From Thermoplasmatales archaeon SW_10_69_26 (lineage in GTDB: Archaea > Thermoplasmatota > SW-10-69-26), in contig PXUB01000032.1 of assembly GCA_003009755.1 (NCBI GenBank), forward strand, positions 81,672 through 145,671: a stretch of 64,000 nt of DNA. The letters are read 5' to 3'. The notes under the pieces are model-generated. The model was not told the DNA's origin. It saw nothing but the letters and a program-made list of their open reading frames with translations, and did not search any database. The position numbers and the translations under genes are program-made. Positions within the stretch are counted from its first letter, which is position 1; every line of letters begins with the position of its first letter. Positions 36,257 through 44,808 of this stretch are shown here, piece after piece.

Positions 36257-36297
36257 CGTGGCGAGCCAGGGGCCGGCTCGTCAAGAAGGTTCCCGCC

Positions 36298-37140
36298 TCA
36301 GCCCTCGGCCTGGATGGCGCGGGCGTCGGCGACGTCCTGCTCGCCGAACCGCCAGGGGACCTCGCCGCCCTCGCCGATCTCCCGGATGTCGGCGGCGCTG
36401 TCGAGCTGCCACCACATGACCGAGGATTCGTTCGACGAGTGCGAGCGGTTCTCCTGGGCCGGCGTGTCCGGCTCGGGGTCCTCGCTCATCTCGTGGTCTT
36501 GCACCATCGGCAGCGGGCTGTTCACGAGCCCGAGGAGGTGGCCGGCCTCGTGGATGCCGACGGCTCGGGTCACCTTCCACTCGCGTGTGGCCGGCGTCGC
36601 TTTCCGCTCGCAGACGACCTCGTCGTCCGGGCAGGGCAGCTGGCACACGGGGGCGTCGTTCTCGCACGTCGAGTCCCGGATCTCCCCCTTGAACAACGCG
36701 AAGGCTCGCGTGTCGAAGGAGAGGCCGAGGGTGCCCTCTTGCGCGAACCGCCCGTCGAGGAAGAGGACGTGCATGACCTCGGTGTCGTTGGCGACCTCGG
36801 TGTCCTGCCGCTCGGCGTGCAGGTCCCGCAGCTCGCCGAGAGCGTAGGCGTAGTCCTCGCCTTGCTCGGGCAGTTCCTCGTCCACGCGGATCTCGATCTC
36901 GGCGGCGGTGACGCGCTCGAGCTCGTCGACGAACTGCTCCTCGGCCGGCGTGTCCTCGTCCCAAAGGGCGCCGGGCGCGTGGTCGATCTCGACGACGACC
37001 GTCTCGGCCTCGGCCAGGTAGCTGTCGTAGGCCGCGCCGGGGCCCCGTGCCTGCACGTTGGGGCCCAAGGCGTCGAGGAAGGTGCACCCGGAGCTGGCCA
37101 CGAGGACGAGAAGGGTTATGCCTAGAGCCTTGCGCGCCAT
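36298..37140 (-). CDS. Lipoprotein metzincin-like zinc protease
   Basis: The ATG at 37140 gives a lipoprotein signal (ALGITLLVLVASSGC, lipobox Cys19); a start at 37152 is also open. The zinc motif is H197-E198-x2-H201 within GIHEAGHLLGLVNSP, an HExxHxxGxxN pattern where Asn replaces the usual third His/Asp of metzincins. A Met-turn-like SVMWW lies ~45 residues later. A Cys-rich loop (STCENDAPVCQLPC...VC) suggests disulfides. Likely a membrane-tethered extracellular peptidase. Activity is uncertain because of the Asn. Confidence 0.72.
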   Translation of the reverse strand: MARKALGITLLVLVASSGCTFLDALGPNVQARGPGAAYDSYLAEAETVVVEIDHAPGALWDEDTPAEEQFVDELERVTAAEIEIRVDEELPEQGEDYAYALGELRDLHAERQDTEVANDTEVMHVLFLDGRFAQEGTLGLSFDTRAFALFKGEIRDSTCENDAPVCQLPCPDDEVVCERKATPATREWKVTRAVGIHEAGHLLGLVNSPLPMVQDHEMSEDPEPDTPAQENRSHSSNESSVMWWQLDSAADIREIGEGGEVPWRFGEQDVADARAIQAEG

Positions 37141-37192
37141 CTGGGACCCCATGGCCGCTTGGGGCCTTCTAAGGTTTCCGTTCGTGGACCGG

Positions 37193-38473
37193 TCAGGCCC
37201 GTTCGAGCGCGAGCTGGGCGACGTGTTCCCCGAACGGCAGCGAGCAGGTCAACCCCGGCGAGACGGCGTTCAGCACGTGCACCGTGTTGCCCTGCTCGCG
37301 AACGACCAGGTCCATCACGAGCTCGCCCTCGCGGGAGACCATCTGGGCCCGGTTGCCGGCGTAGCTGTCCACGAGGTCGACGGCCTCGATCTCTGGGACG
37401 AGGCGTCGGGCCTCGGCGGCCATCGCTTTCAGCGACAAGCTCTTGTGCACCTCGTCGCCGATCAGGGAGCGGATCTTGGCGTCGCCCAGCAGACGGTAGA
37501 AGCCCGGCCACGACAGCGTGTCCAACAGATCGCGGCCGTCGGCCCCCCAGAACGAGTAGGCCTCGCGTCCGAAGGCCAGCATCGCGCCCGGTCCGACGAT
37601 CAACCGGCCGTCGGCGCGCTTGGATAAGTGCACCCCGAGGAACGGCAGCTCCGGGTCCGGGGCCGGGTAGACGTGGCCCTCGACCATGTCCCGCTTGTCC
37701 GCGACGACCTCGGCGTAGTAGCCGCGGAAGGGCACGATCCGCATGTCCGGGCACACGTCCTGGCCCAACCGGTCGGCCTGCAGCCCGGCCGCGTTGACGG
37801 CCCCGCCCGCCTCGAGGGTGCCCTTGCTGGTGTGCACGCGCACGCCGCGGCCCGTGTCCTCGATCGCCTCGACCGTCGTGTCGTAGAGGAACTCGGCCCC
37901 GGCCGTCATCGCCTCGCCGGTCAGCGAGTGCACGTAGGCCCGGGCGTCGAAGCTGGCGTAGGCGGGCACGCGGAGCCCGGCCCGGCCGCGGGCCGCCGGC
38001 TCGACCTGCTGGATCTCCTCGGGCTCGAGCATCCGGGCTTCGATGCCGTTGGTCTGCGAGCGTCGGTGGGCTTCCTCGAGGTAACCGATCTCGGTCTCGT
38101 TTTGCGCGACGACGAGCAGCCCGTTCTGGCGCAGCGGGATGTCCCGCTCCCGGCAGTAGGCGATCAGCCGGCGGGCGCCCTCTCTCGCGAACCTCGCCTT
38201 CGTCGAGCCCGGCTCGTACTGGTAGCCGGCGTGCACGACACCGCTGTTGCGGCCGCTTTGATGCAGCGCGGGCCCGGTCTCCTTGTCGAGCACGACGACC
38301 TCGTGCCCGTCCTTGGCCAGCCACCGCGCCACCGAGGAACCGATCGCGCCTGCGCCGACGACGGCGACGTCCGCGTCCACGGGGGCCGAACGCGGGAGGG
38401 GGCTTTCAGCGTTGGCGAAGACGGTGGCACGAGCGCTGGAGGGAAACGCAGAGGAGCGGAGGAGAGCGGACAC
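37193..38473 (-). CDS. lhgO: FAD-dependent oxidoreductase, L-2-hydroxyglutarate oxidase type
   Basis: About 395-426 residues. The dinucleotide-binding start is DVAVVGAGAIGSSVARWLA after a ~30-residue leader of doubtful translation; a GTG at 38380 begins directly before it. DKETGPALHQSGRNSGVVHAG is the LhgO signature around the flavin, VPFRGYYAEV and GVHLSKRADGRLIVGPGA are also conserved, and GNRAQMVSREGE closes the active site. The enzyme oxidises L-2-hydroxyglutarate, a by-product of 2-oxoglutarate dehydrogenase activity, to 2-oxoglutarate. No obvious operon partner. Confidence 0.88.
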   Translation of the reverse strand: MSALLRSSAFPSSARATVFANAESPLPRSAPVDADVAVVGAGAIGSSVARWLAKDGHEVVVLDKETGPALHQSGRNSGVVHAGYQYEPGSTKARFAREGARRLIAYCRERDIPLRQNGLLVVAQNETEIGYLEEAHRRSQTNGIEARMLEPEEIQQVEPAARGRAGLRVPAYASFDARAYVHSLTGEAMTAGAEFLYDTTVEAIEDTGRGVRVHTSKGTLEAGGAVNAAGLQADRLGQDVCPDMRIVPFRGYYAEVVADKRDMVEGHVYPAPDPELPFLGVHLSKRADGRLIVGPGAMLAFGREAYSFWGADGRDLLDTLSWPGFYRLLGDAKIRSLIGDEVHKSLSLKAMAAEARRLVPEIEAVDLVDSYAGNRAQMVSREGELVMDLVVREQGNTVHVLNAVSPGLTCSLPFGEHVAQLALERA

Positions 38474-38650
38474 GGGAAGCAGGACGCGGCTTGCGGCGGC
38501 GGGAAAGCCCCAGACACGAAGCCCCGAAGCCAGGGACCAGCCGTGTCCGGCGGCCGGCGGGACCGCGGCGGGCGGAGGGATCGCTGGCGAGCGGTGTTGC
38601 GGCTGTACTTCCGCTGACCGGCCCCAGCGGGCCTGCCGCCGCGCTGGCCC

Positions 38651-39151
38651 TCACCAGCCCGACGACGAGCGCGATGGAGACGATGGGTGCACCCATCGTC
38701 GATGCAGGGCGAGGTAGCCTGGAGAGATCACCCTGTCGGGCCGCTCGATCGGCGACCCGAGGGACGAGGAACGCGAGGCCTTGGCCTTCTCTTTCATCTT
38801 CTTCGAGCGTTCCTTGGCCGTGTAGCCGGTGGCGCCCTGGAGGAAGTCGTTCCACGCCTCGCGGGTCTCCTCGACGGTGTCCATCTCCTCCTCGAAGTCG
38901 ATGTCCTTGGGGTCCTTCTGGTCGTTGATGACCCACAGGGTGCTCTTCTTGTAGTAGCGGGCCTCGACGTTGTTGATGTGGCCGAAGGAGGCCTGGTACC
39001 ACTCGTCGGGGTCGTGCTTGGCTTCGCGGTCGGGGATCTCGTTGGCCTCCTCGAAGGCCTCTTCCATGACCTCGCCGAGATCCGTCTCGGCCTTGTGACC
39101 GCGCTTCACGGGGTAGGCTTGGGCTTCCTCGGGCGGCTCCTCGACGACCAT
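38651..39151 (-). CDS. DUF5611 family protein
   Basis: The ATG at 39151 (MVVEEPPEEAQAYPVKRG) is preferred over the longer open frame. The pattern YPVKRG near the start, a central strand NVEARYYKKSTLWVIN and the C-terminal WNDFLQGATGYTAKERSKKM matches the small archaeal DUF5611 proteins (ending DFLLEATGRDAKARR in haloarchaea). Function unknown. The last ~40 residues after KEKAKASRSS have no counterpart in the family and run through a palindrome, so the original stop may have been lost or the end altered by a frameshift. Confidence 0.75.
   Translation of the reverse strand: MVVEEPPEEAQAYPVKRGHKAETDLGEVMEEAFEEANEIPDREAKHDPDEWYQASFGHINNVEARYYKKSTLWVINDQKDPKDIDFEEEMDTVEETREAWNDFLQGATGYTAKERSKKMKEKAKASRSSSLGSPIERPDRVISPGYLALHRRWVHPSSPSRSSSGW
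38679..38700. repeat. 22-bp perfect palindrome
   Basis: Two 11-base arms, GACGATGGGTG and CACCCATCGTC, meet without a spacer. It lies in the tail of the DUF5611 frame, ~210 bp upstream of lhgO. It could be an operator, a hairpin terminator, or a site used by a mobile element. Confidence 0.6.
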
Positions 39152-39183
39152 CGCTGTTCGTCGACCACAACGCGTGGCCCCTC

Positions 39184-39678
39184 TTGGCTCTGTCGAAGCC
39201 GCCGGGCGTGAGGGTGGCCGCCGAGAGGCATCGCGAGAACCGAGGCGGCGGGCGAGACGTCGGGCTGCTCGCAATCGCCGCCCTCGGCCTGCTCGTGTCC
39301 ACGTACTTCACGGCCGTGACCTACCAGTGGGTGCGGCCGGACGCCTCGTGGATCCCGCAGGTCTGCCGGATGGACGAGAAGACGTGCGCCCGCATCGTGG
39401 ACACGGGCTACGGGCAGGCCTTCGGTGCGCCGAACTCCGTGTTCGGCATCGCCTGGTACCTCGCCGTCGCCGGCGTCACGCTGTACCGCTGGACCGGCGA
39501 CCCGTTGCTGCCCTGCTCGGTGTTGATTCTGCTCGCGGCGGGCGTCGTCGCTTTCAGCGTGTACCTCGCCTGGGCGCTCGTCCAGCGCTTGGGCGTGCAC
39601 TGCCCGCTTTGCTACCTCTCCCACACCCTCAACGTCGGCGTGCTCGTCGGCTTCGTCGGCCTGTGCGCGATCGGTTGA
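39184..39678 (+). CDS. Vitamin K epoxide reductase family protein
   Basis: 164 residues from a TTG at 39184 (a GTG at 39208 is equally possible) with four transmembrane helices. Cys61 and Cys68 (VCRMDEKTC) are the loop cysteines, GYGQAFGAPNSVFGIAWY is the VKOR core, and C140-P-L-C143 is the active CxxC. VKOR homologues reoxidise thiol oxidases using quinones, driving disulfide formation in exported proteins. That suits an organism whose secreted proteins here are full of Cys pairs. Divergent from the DUF5611 gene. Confidence 0.9.
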   Translation: MALSKPPGVRVAAERHRENRGGGRDVGLLAIAALGLLVSTYFTAVTYQWVRPDASWIPQVCRMDEKTCARIVDTGYGQAFGAPNSVFGIAWYLAVAGVTLYRWTGDPLLPCSVLILLAAGVVAFSVYLAWALVQRLGVHCPLCYLSHTLNVGVLVGFVGLCAIG

Positions 39679-39709
39679 CTGGACGAACATCCTTTTCGGC
39701 ACGCCATCC

Positions 39710-41452
39710 ATGGTGACCCGTCCCATGCCCTCGTCCAGCGTGATCGATCCTCGACCCGGGGACGACGAGAACTGGTACCGCGAGGACCCGCCCTTGCAGC
39801 AGCTGCTGGCTCTACACGTTGACGAGGCCACGCTGGGAGCCGCCGAGCACCGGCTCGACGACCTCGGCGAGCTGGCGCCGGCCGACCTGGACCGGTGGGC
39901 GCGCGAGGCCGACCGCCACGAACCGACGCTCGAGCGCCGATCCCCGACGGGCGAACGCGTGGACCGCGTCGACTTCCATCCCGCCTACGAGAACCTGCGG
40001 CTGGCCGCGCGCATCAACGGCGTGTTCACCGCCAGCTGGCACGAGATGGGCGAGGCCGAGCGCGCCCCGCGAGCGCTCACGTTCGCGCTGGGCTACCTCT
40101 ACGCGCAGGCCGAAGCCGGCTACTACTGCCCGGCCTGCATGACCGACGGGGCCGCCTTCGTGCTCGACCGCCACGCCCCCGAGCCGCTGGCCGAGCGCTT
40201 CGTCCCCCGCCTGGTCAGCCGGGACCCCGACGAGGGGATCGAGGGCGCCATGTACCTGACGGAGAAGGAGGGGGGTTCCGACGTGGGCGCCAGCACGCGC
40301 ACCCGAGCCCGGCAGGCCGAGGACGGCACCTGGCGCCTGACCGGCGAGAAGTGGTTCGCCTCCAACTGCACCGCCGAGGTCGCCATGGCCCTGGCGCGCA
40401 TGCCCGACGGCGAGGAGGGCACCGAAGGGCTGGGCCTGTTCCTCGTTCCGCGGCACCTGTCCAACGGCTCCCCCAACCCCGGCCTCCACCTCGAGCGGCT
40501 CAAGGACAAGCTCGGCGTCCAGAGCATGCCCACCGGCGAGATCGTGCTCGACGAGGCCCACGCCCACCTCGTCCAGGGCGCCGGCTCCGGGTTCAAGGCG
40601 ATGGCCGAGATGGTGAACCTCTCCCGCCTGTACAACGCCGTCGCCAGCGTCGCGGTGGCCCGCCGGGCCCTGCGCGAGGGCCAACGCGCCGGCCGCCAAC
40701 GCGAGACCTTCGGCCAGCCCCTGCACGAGCACGCGCTGTTCCTGCGCGACCTCGTCGAGCTCACCGTCGACGTCGAGGGCGGCCTCGCCTTCACGCTCGA
40801 CCAGGCCGAGGTCTTCGACCGCTGGGCCGAGGGCGAGGAAGACGCCCGCGCCCCGCTGCGGATCCTGACCCCGTGCGCGAAGGCGATGACCGCCAAGCTC
40901 GGCGTCGCGGCCGCCAGCGAGGGCTGCGAGCTGCTGGGCGGGCAAGGCTACATCGAGGAGTACGTGACCCCGCGCCTTTTGCGCGACGCCCAGGTCTTGC
41001 CGATCTGGGAGGGCACGACGAACATCCAGGCGCTGGATCTGCTGCGCGCCGTCGCCCGGGACCGGGCGCTGCCCGGCTTCCTCGCCCACAGCTCGGCCCG
41101 GTTGGCCGAGGCCGAGGCCGAGGGCCACGAGGGGCTCGAACCCGCGATCGCTCGCGTCCGCGAGGGGTACGAGCGGATCGAGCAGGCCGGCGAGCGGCTG
41201 GCCTCCGTCGACCGCGATACAGCGGAGGCGATGGCCATCGATCTCACGCGGGACGCCTACCACGTCCACGCCGCCGCGCTGCTGGCCCGCCGAGCCGCCC
41301 ACCACCCGGACGACGATCGAGCGCGCGAGGTGGCCCACCTGTATGCGGCCCGCCACGTCGCCGAGGACCGCAGCCTCGGCCGACGCGCGGTCCGGCAGGC
41401 GCTGGCCGACCACGGGACCGAGATCGCATACCCAGCCACGTCACACAGCTAG
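39710..41452 (+). CDS. Acyl-CoA dehydrogenase, AidB-like
   Basis: 580 residues, longer than standard acyl-CoA dehydrogenases (~380-400) and similar to AidB/FadE-like enzymes. Features: GAMYLTEKEGGSDVGASTRT and GEKWFASNCTAEVAM (FAD-binding beta domain), RLKDKLGVQSMPTGEI, RQRETFGQPLHEH, and the C-terminal GCELLGGQGYIEEY...VLPIWEGTTNIQALDLL with the conserved Glu-Gly-Thr flavin contact. An extra C-terminal helical region of ~100 residues follows. Likely FAD-dependent oxidation of an acyl-CoA, with uncertain substrate. Starts 32 bp after the VKOR gene, possibly co-transcribed. Confidence 0.9.
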   Translation: MVTRPMPSSSVIDPRPGDDENWYREDPPLQQLLALHVDEATLGAAEHRLDDLGELAPADLDRWAREADRHEPTLERRSPTGERVDRVDFHPAYENLRLAARINGVFTASWHEMGEAERAPRALTFALGYLYAQAEAGYYCPACMTDGAAFVLDRHAPEPLAERFVPRLVSRDPDEGIEGAMYLTEKEGGSDVGASTRTRARQAEDGTWRLTGEKWFASNCTAEVAMALARMPDGEEGTEGLGLFLVPRHLSNGSPNPGLHLERLKDKLGVQSMPTGEIVLDEAHAHLVQGAGSGFKAMAEMVNLSRLYNAVASVAVARRALREGQRAGRQRETFGQPLHEHALFLRDLVELTVDVEGGLAFTLDQAEVFDRWAEGEEDARAPLRILTPCAKAMTAKLGVAAASEGCELLGGQGYIEEYVTPRLLRDAQVLPIWEGTTNIQALDLLRAVARDRALPGFLAHSSARLAEAEAEGHEGLEPAIARVREGYERIEQAGERLASVDRDTAEAMAIDLTRDAYHVHAAALLARRAAHHPDDDRAREVAHLYAARHVAEDRSLGRRAVRQALADHGTEIAYPATSHS

Positions 41453-41571
41453 GCGGACAGGGAGCCTCAGCCCGGCCACGAGGGCCAACCCAGCGACCGG
41501 GGCGCGCAGAGGCAGCGCTGCCTCGCATCGGTCCCCTGCGTCCTCGTGAGGGCCTGACCGTTGCCGTTCGG

Positions 41572-42267
41572 TCAGGTGACGACCGGGTCGGCGTCGCCGG
41601 GGGCGGTCTCGCCCGCGGTGCGTGTGGCCCGCTCGTAGTAGGCCGCCCAGGAGGTGGCGATCCACGCGATCGCCGGGATCGCGCCCACGATCAGCAAGAT
41701 CAAGCCGCCGACGAGGATCAACAAGGACACCATCAGCAGGCCGAACAGCGACCACGCGTACCCGCCGGTGGCCGCCCAGCTGGCCCGCAACGCGTCGAGA
41801 GGATCCAGCTCGCGGTCGACGATGATGTAGGGCGTGAACGACAGGCGCACCATCGCGACCAGGCCGGGCACGACGAAGAGGACGAGACCGACCGTGACCG
41901 CCAACCCGTAGAGGAGCATCCCGCCCGCGGCCGCGACGTAGCGGCGGAAGCCGGCCAGCAGGTCGTCCAGCTCGGGCTCGAAGCCGCGCACCGCGCGCAG
42001 CGACAGGTAGGCGAGGCCGACGACGAGCGGTCCGGTGACCAGGATCGACCCCAGGGGGCTGATCACGGACACCACCTGCTGGGGGCCGCCGGGGCCGGGA
42101 GGGACGGAGAAGACGTTCGAGAGGGACTCGACGGCCACGTAGATCAAGACGGCCACGATCAGCGTCCAGACGTGGGCCGTCAGCGTGTGCCAACCCTCCT
42201 CCAGCGCGGATCGCACGCTGGGCCGTGCGCGTTCGACCCTGTCGTCGGAGGGCGGCATCGCCGGCAT
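41572..42267 (-). CDS. Multi-pass membrane protein (DUF4013/YciC-like)
   Basis: 231 residues with about five or six transmembrane segments, including LIVAVLIYVAVESLSN, ILVTGPLVVGLAYLSL, GMLLYGLAVTVGLVLFVVPG and LLMVSLLILVGGLILLIVGA. A glycine/proline-rich VVPGLVAMVRLSFTPYIIVD motif between helices, followed by DALRASWAATGGY, is typical of DUF4013/DUF975/YciC-like proteins. Function unknown. Ends 22 bp before... the PCD gene lies just upstream on the same strand, so the two may share a transcript. Confidence 0.65.
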   Translation of the reverse strand: MPAMPPSDDRVERARPSVRSALEEGWHTLTAHVWTLIVAVLIYVAVESLSNVFSVPPGPGGPQQVVSVISPLGSILVTGPLVVGLAYLSLRAVRGFEPELDDLLAGFRRYVAAAGGMLLYGLAVTVGLVLFVVPGLVAMVRLSFTPYIIVDRELDPLDALRASWAATGGYAWSLFGLLMVSLLILVGGLILLIVGAIPAIAWIATSWAAYYERATRTAGETAPGDADPVVT

Positions 42268-42288
42268 GGCGCGGCCTCTTGGACGAGC

Positions 42289-42585
42289 CTAAACGAGATC
42301 GCGCTTGCGCAGGACGTCGGTGATGGAGCTGGCCAGCTCCTCGTCGCGATCGCTGAGGCCGCCGATGTCGTGGCTCCAGGAGGTGATGCGGACCTGGTTG
42401 TACTCCTCGATGTGGAAGTCCGGGTGGTGCATCTGGTCCTCGGCGATCTCGGCCAGCTCGTTGAACAGATCGACGGCCTCGATGAAGTCCTCCGTCTCGA
42501 TCTCGATCTCGATCATCTTGCCGTCGTCGGTGACCGTCCAACCCTCGGGGACCTCGATGTCGACGTCGTGTTCGTGGTGGGCCAT
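42289..42585 (-). CDS. Pterin-4a-carbinolamine dehydratase
   Basis: A 98-residue protein of standard size. The active-site motif is EDQMHHPDFHIEEYNQVRITSW..., with the two neighbouring His and the later HDIGGLSDRDEELA segment. It dehydrates 4a-hydroxytetrahydropterins. In archaea this fits the pterin/folate chemistry encoded at 2951-5434. Followed 22 bp later by a membrane-protein gene on the same strand. Confidence 0.92.
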   Translation of the reverse strand: MAHHEHDVDIEVPEGWTVTDDGKMIEIEIETEDFIEAVDLFNELAEIAEDQMHHPDFHIEEYNQVRITSWSHDIGGLSDRDEELASSITDVLRKRDLV

Positions 42586-42689
42586 CGTTCACCAGCTCGA
42601 CGACCGAAGGGAGCCTGGCGGGATGAAAGTGACGCAGGCCACGATGCGGCCCCGAGGGTCCCCAAGCGGTCTCGAGGACGAACAGCTTG

Positions 42690-42912
42690 CCGCGTCGACG
42701 CGCCCGAGAAGGCCAAGGCCGACAGCCGAACGTTCGCCGCGCGGCTGACGCGCGAGGTGGGCGTCACCGGTGTCGCCGGTGGCAGCTTCCACCACGAGGA
42801 GGGCACGGGCGAGGACCTGAGCCGGTTCCCCTTCGCCGCCAGCGACGACCGCGTGGACGAGGCCGAGGCCAACCTGCGCGAGGGTTTGACCGCCGACAGG
42901 GGACAAGGTTGA
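42690..42912 (+). pseudogene. C-terminal remnant of a class I aminotransferase-like gene
   Basis: A frame ending at 42912 reads FAARLTREVGVTGVAGGSFH, then an acidic turn, LSRFPFAASDDRVDEAEANL and a stop. That order (valine-rich strand, GGSFH in place of PGSSF, R-F-FA, then a helix of D/E/A/N/L) is how fold-type-I aminotransferases such as KAT/AspC end. The corresponding upstream enzyme sequence is missing: bases 42600-42690 in the same frame look random. Probably a decayed or truncated gene. It occupies most of the 372 bp between the PCD start and nhaP1. Confidence 0.5.
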
Positions 42913-42957
42913 AACGACAGATGGGCCTGCGCCCCTGACTCCACGCAGGTGAGATAA

Positions 42958-44769
42958 GTGGCAGGATCGGCGCTCTTCCAGGTTGCCGTCATCAGCGTCC
43001 TCGGCATCGGGGCCTCGTGGATCGCCTCGCGCCTAGGGCTACCCTCGATCCTGCTCCTGCTCTTCGCCGGGTTCCTCGCCGGTCCGATCACCGGCTGGGT
43101 GAAACCCGGTGTCCTCTTCGGCGACCTCCTGTCACCGTTCGTGGGGCTGAGCGTCGCCATCATCCTCTTCGAGGGCGGGTTGTCCTTGCGCGCCGTCGAG
43201 CTCGACGACATCGGGACCCCCGTGCGGAACCTGGTCACGCTCGGCGTCCTGGTGACGTGGGCGATCCTCGCCGCCGCGGCCTACCTCTTCGTCCAGCTTC
43301 CGCTCAACGTCGCGCTCCTGCTGGGCGCGATCCTCACGGTGACCGGACCGACGGTCATCATCCCCCTGTTGCGCCAGATCCGCCCCAAGCAACCCGTCGG
43401 CAACCTCCTCAAGTGGGAGGGGATCTTGATCGACCCGATCGGGGTCATCCTGGCCGTCCTCGTGTTCGAGGCGATCCTCGCTGGCGGGTTCCAGGAGGCT
43501 ACGCAGGTCGTCGCGATCACGATCGGCCAATCGCTGATCGCCGGCTTCGTGATCGGCGGGATCGGCGCTTTCGCCACCTACCTCCTCCTGAAACGTCACT
43601 GGGTCGACGACCACCTCGAGAGCCCCGTCACGCTCGGCATGGTGGTCGCCGTGTTCACGGCCTGCGAGCTCATCCAGGTCGAAAGCGGGCTCGTCGGCGC
43701 CACCGTCATGGGCGCCGTGCTCGCGAACCAGGGCGACGTCGCCAAGCGCCACATCGTCGAGTTCAAGGAGAACCTCCGCGTCCTCCTGATCTCGTTCCTC
43801 TTCATCGTGCTCGCGGCTCGACTGGAGCCGAGCGCGCTCGAGATCGTCGGGCCCGGAAGCCTGGCGTTCCTCGTCGTGCTGTTCGTCGTCGCTCGCCCGG
43901 TCGCGGTCCTGTTGTCGACGATCGGCACCGATCTCGACTGGTCGCAGCGGGCGTTCCTCTCCTCGATGGCCCCCCGCGGCATCGTGGCGGCCTCGATCGC
44001 CAGCGTGTTCGCCCTCGAGCTCGAGGAGGCTGGCGTCCCCGGCGGCGACGAGCTCGTGTCGCTGGCCTTCCTCGCCATCGTCGCCACCGTCGGCGTCTAC
44101 GGTCTCGCCGCCGGCCCGCTGTCCCGCTGGCTGGACATCGGCGACCCCGACCCGCAAGGGATCTTGATCGTCGGCGCCCACGAATGGAGCCGGGACCTCG
44201 CCCTCGAGCTCCGCAAGACCGGCATCCCGGTGCTCCTGATGGACTCCAACGAACGGCGACTGCGGGTCGCCCGCGAGATGGGGCTCGACACCGTGTACGG
44301 CCAAAGCGTCACCGAGCACGTCCTCGAGGAGACCGACTTCTCCGGCATCGGGCACTTCCTCGCGATGACACCCAACGACGAGACCAACCAGCTCACCGTG
44401 CTGAACTTCCGGGAGGTCTTCGACCGCTCGCGCACCTTCCAGCTGGCCCCCGAGACCGACCCGGGCGACCTCGCGACCGATCTGACGGGTCGCATCCTGT
44501 TCGCGGACGACCTCACCTACACGGAGTTCGAGCGCCTCCTCGACGAGGGTTGGGAGATCCAGACGACCCAGGTCCCCCCTGACGCCGGTCAGGGGATGCT
44601 GGAGGCGATCCGCGACAACGGTCATCGCCCACTGATCGTGGTCGACAACGAGGGGCGAACGCATCCGCTCACCCCCGAGGAGCCCTTCAGCCCGGAACCC
44701 GGTGATTGGATCGTGCACATCGCTCCCGGTGGGGCGGAGATCGTGAACCCCTCTGCGGGCCAAACCTGA
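42958..44769 (+). CDS. NhaP-type Na+(K+)/H+ antiporter with TrkA-N domain (first copy)
   Basis: 603 residues, GTG start. The first ~400 form 12 or so transmembrane helices of the CPA1 family. Key segments are GLPSILLLLFAGFLAGPITG, LFEGGLSLR, TVTGPTVIIPLL, GILIDPIGVILAVLVFE (ion-site Asp) and SSMAPRGIVAASIASVFA. A Rossmann TrkA-N domain follows (ILIVGAHEWSRDLALEL...SGIGHFLAMTPNDETN); its nucleotide loop GxHxWS departs from GxGxxG. Exchanges Na+ or K+ for H+ across the membrane, probably with nucleotide gating. Followed 39 bp later by a close paralogue. Confidence 0.9.
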   Translation: MAGSALFQVAVISVLGIGASWIASRLGLPSILLLLFAGFLAGPITGWVKPGVLFGDLLSPFVGLSVAIILFEGGLSLRAVELDDIGTPVRNLVTLGVLVTWAILAAAAYLFVQLPLNVALLLGAILTVTGPTVIIPLLRQIRPKQPVGNLLKWEGILIDPIGVILAVLVFEAILAGGFQEATQVVAITIGQSLIAGFVIGGIGAFATYLLLKRHWVDDHLESPVTLGMVVAVFTACELIQVESGLVGATVMGAVLANQGDVAKRHIVEFKENLRVLLISFLFIVLAARLEPSALEIVGPGSLAFLVVLFVVARPVAVLLSTIGTDLDWSQRAFLSSMAPRGIVAASIASVFALELEEAGVPGGDELVSLAFLAIVATVGVYGLAAGPLSRWLDIGDPDPQGILIVGAHEWSRDLALELRKTGIPVLLMDSNERRLRVAREMGLDTVYGQSVTEHVLEETDFSGIGHFLAMTPNDETNQLTVLNFREVFDRSRTFQLAPETDPGDLATDLTGRILFADDLTYTEFERLLDEGWEIQTTQVPPDAGQGMLEAIRDNGHRPLIVVDNEGRTHPLTPEEPFSPEPGDWIVHIAPGGAEIVNPSAGQT

Positions 44770-44808
44770 AACGACGAGGCTGCCTGACGCCGCTGGTCGG
44801 CACCACCG

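Noticed and set aside
38406-38694. Possible exported peptide starting MGAPIVSIALVVGL
   Set aside because: Begins inside the palindrome, loses coding bias after ~30 codons and runs into Arg-rich sequence; no homology recognised.
39895-42912. 1,005-codon plus-strand frame over the acyl-CoA dehydrogenase and beyond
   Set aside because: Mostly an out-of-frame reading of two real genes. Only its last ~70 codons resemble a protein and are listed separately.
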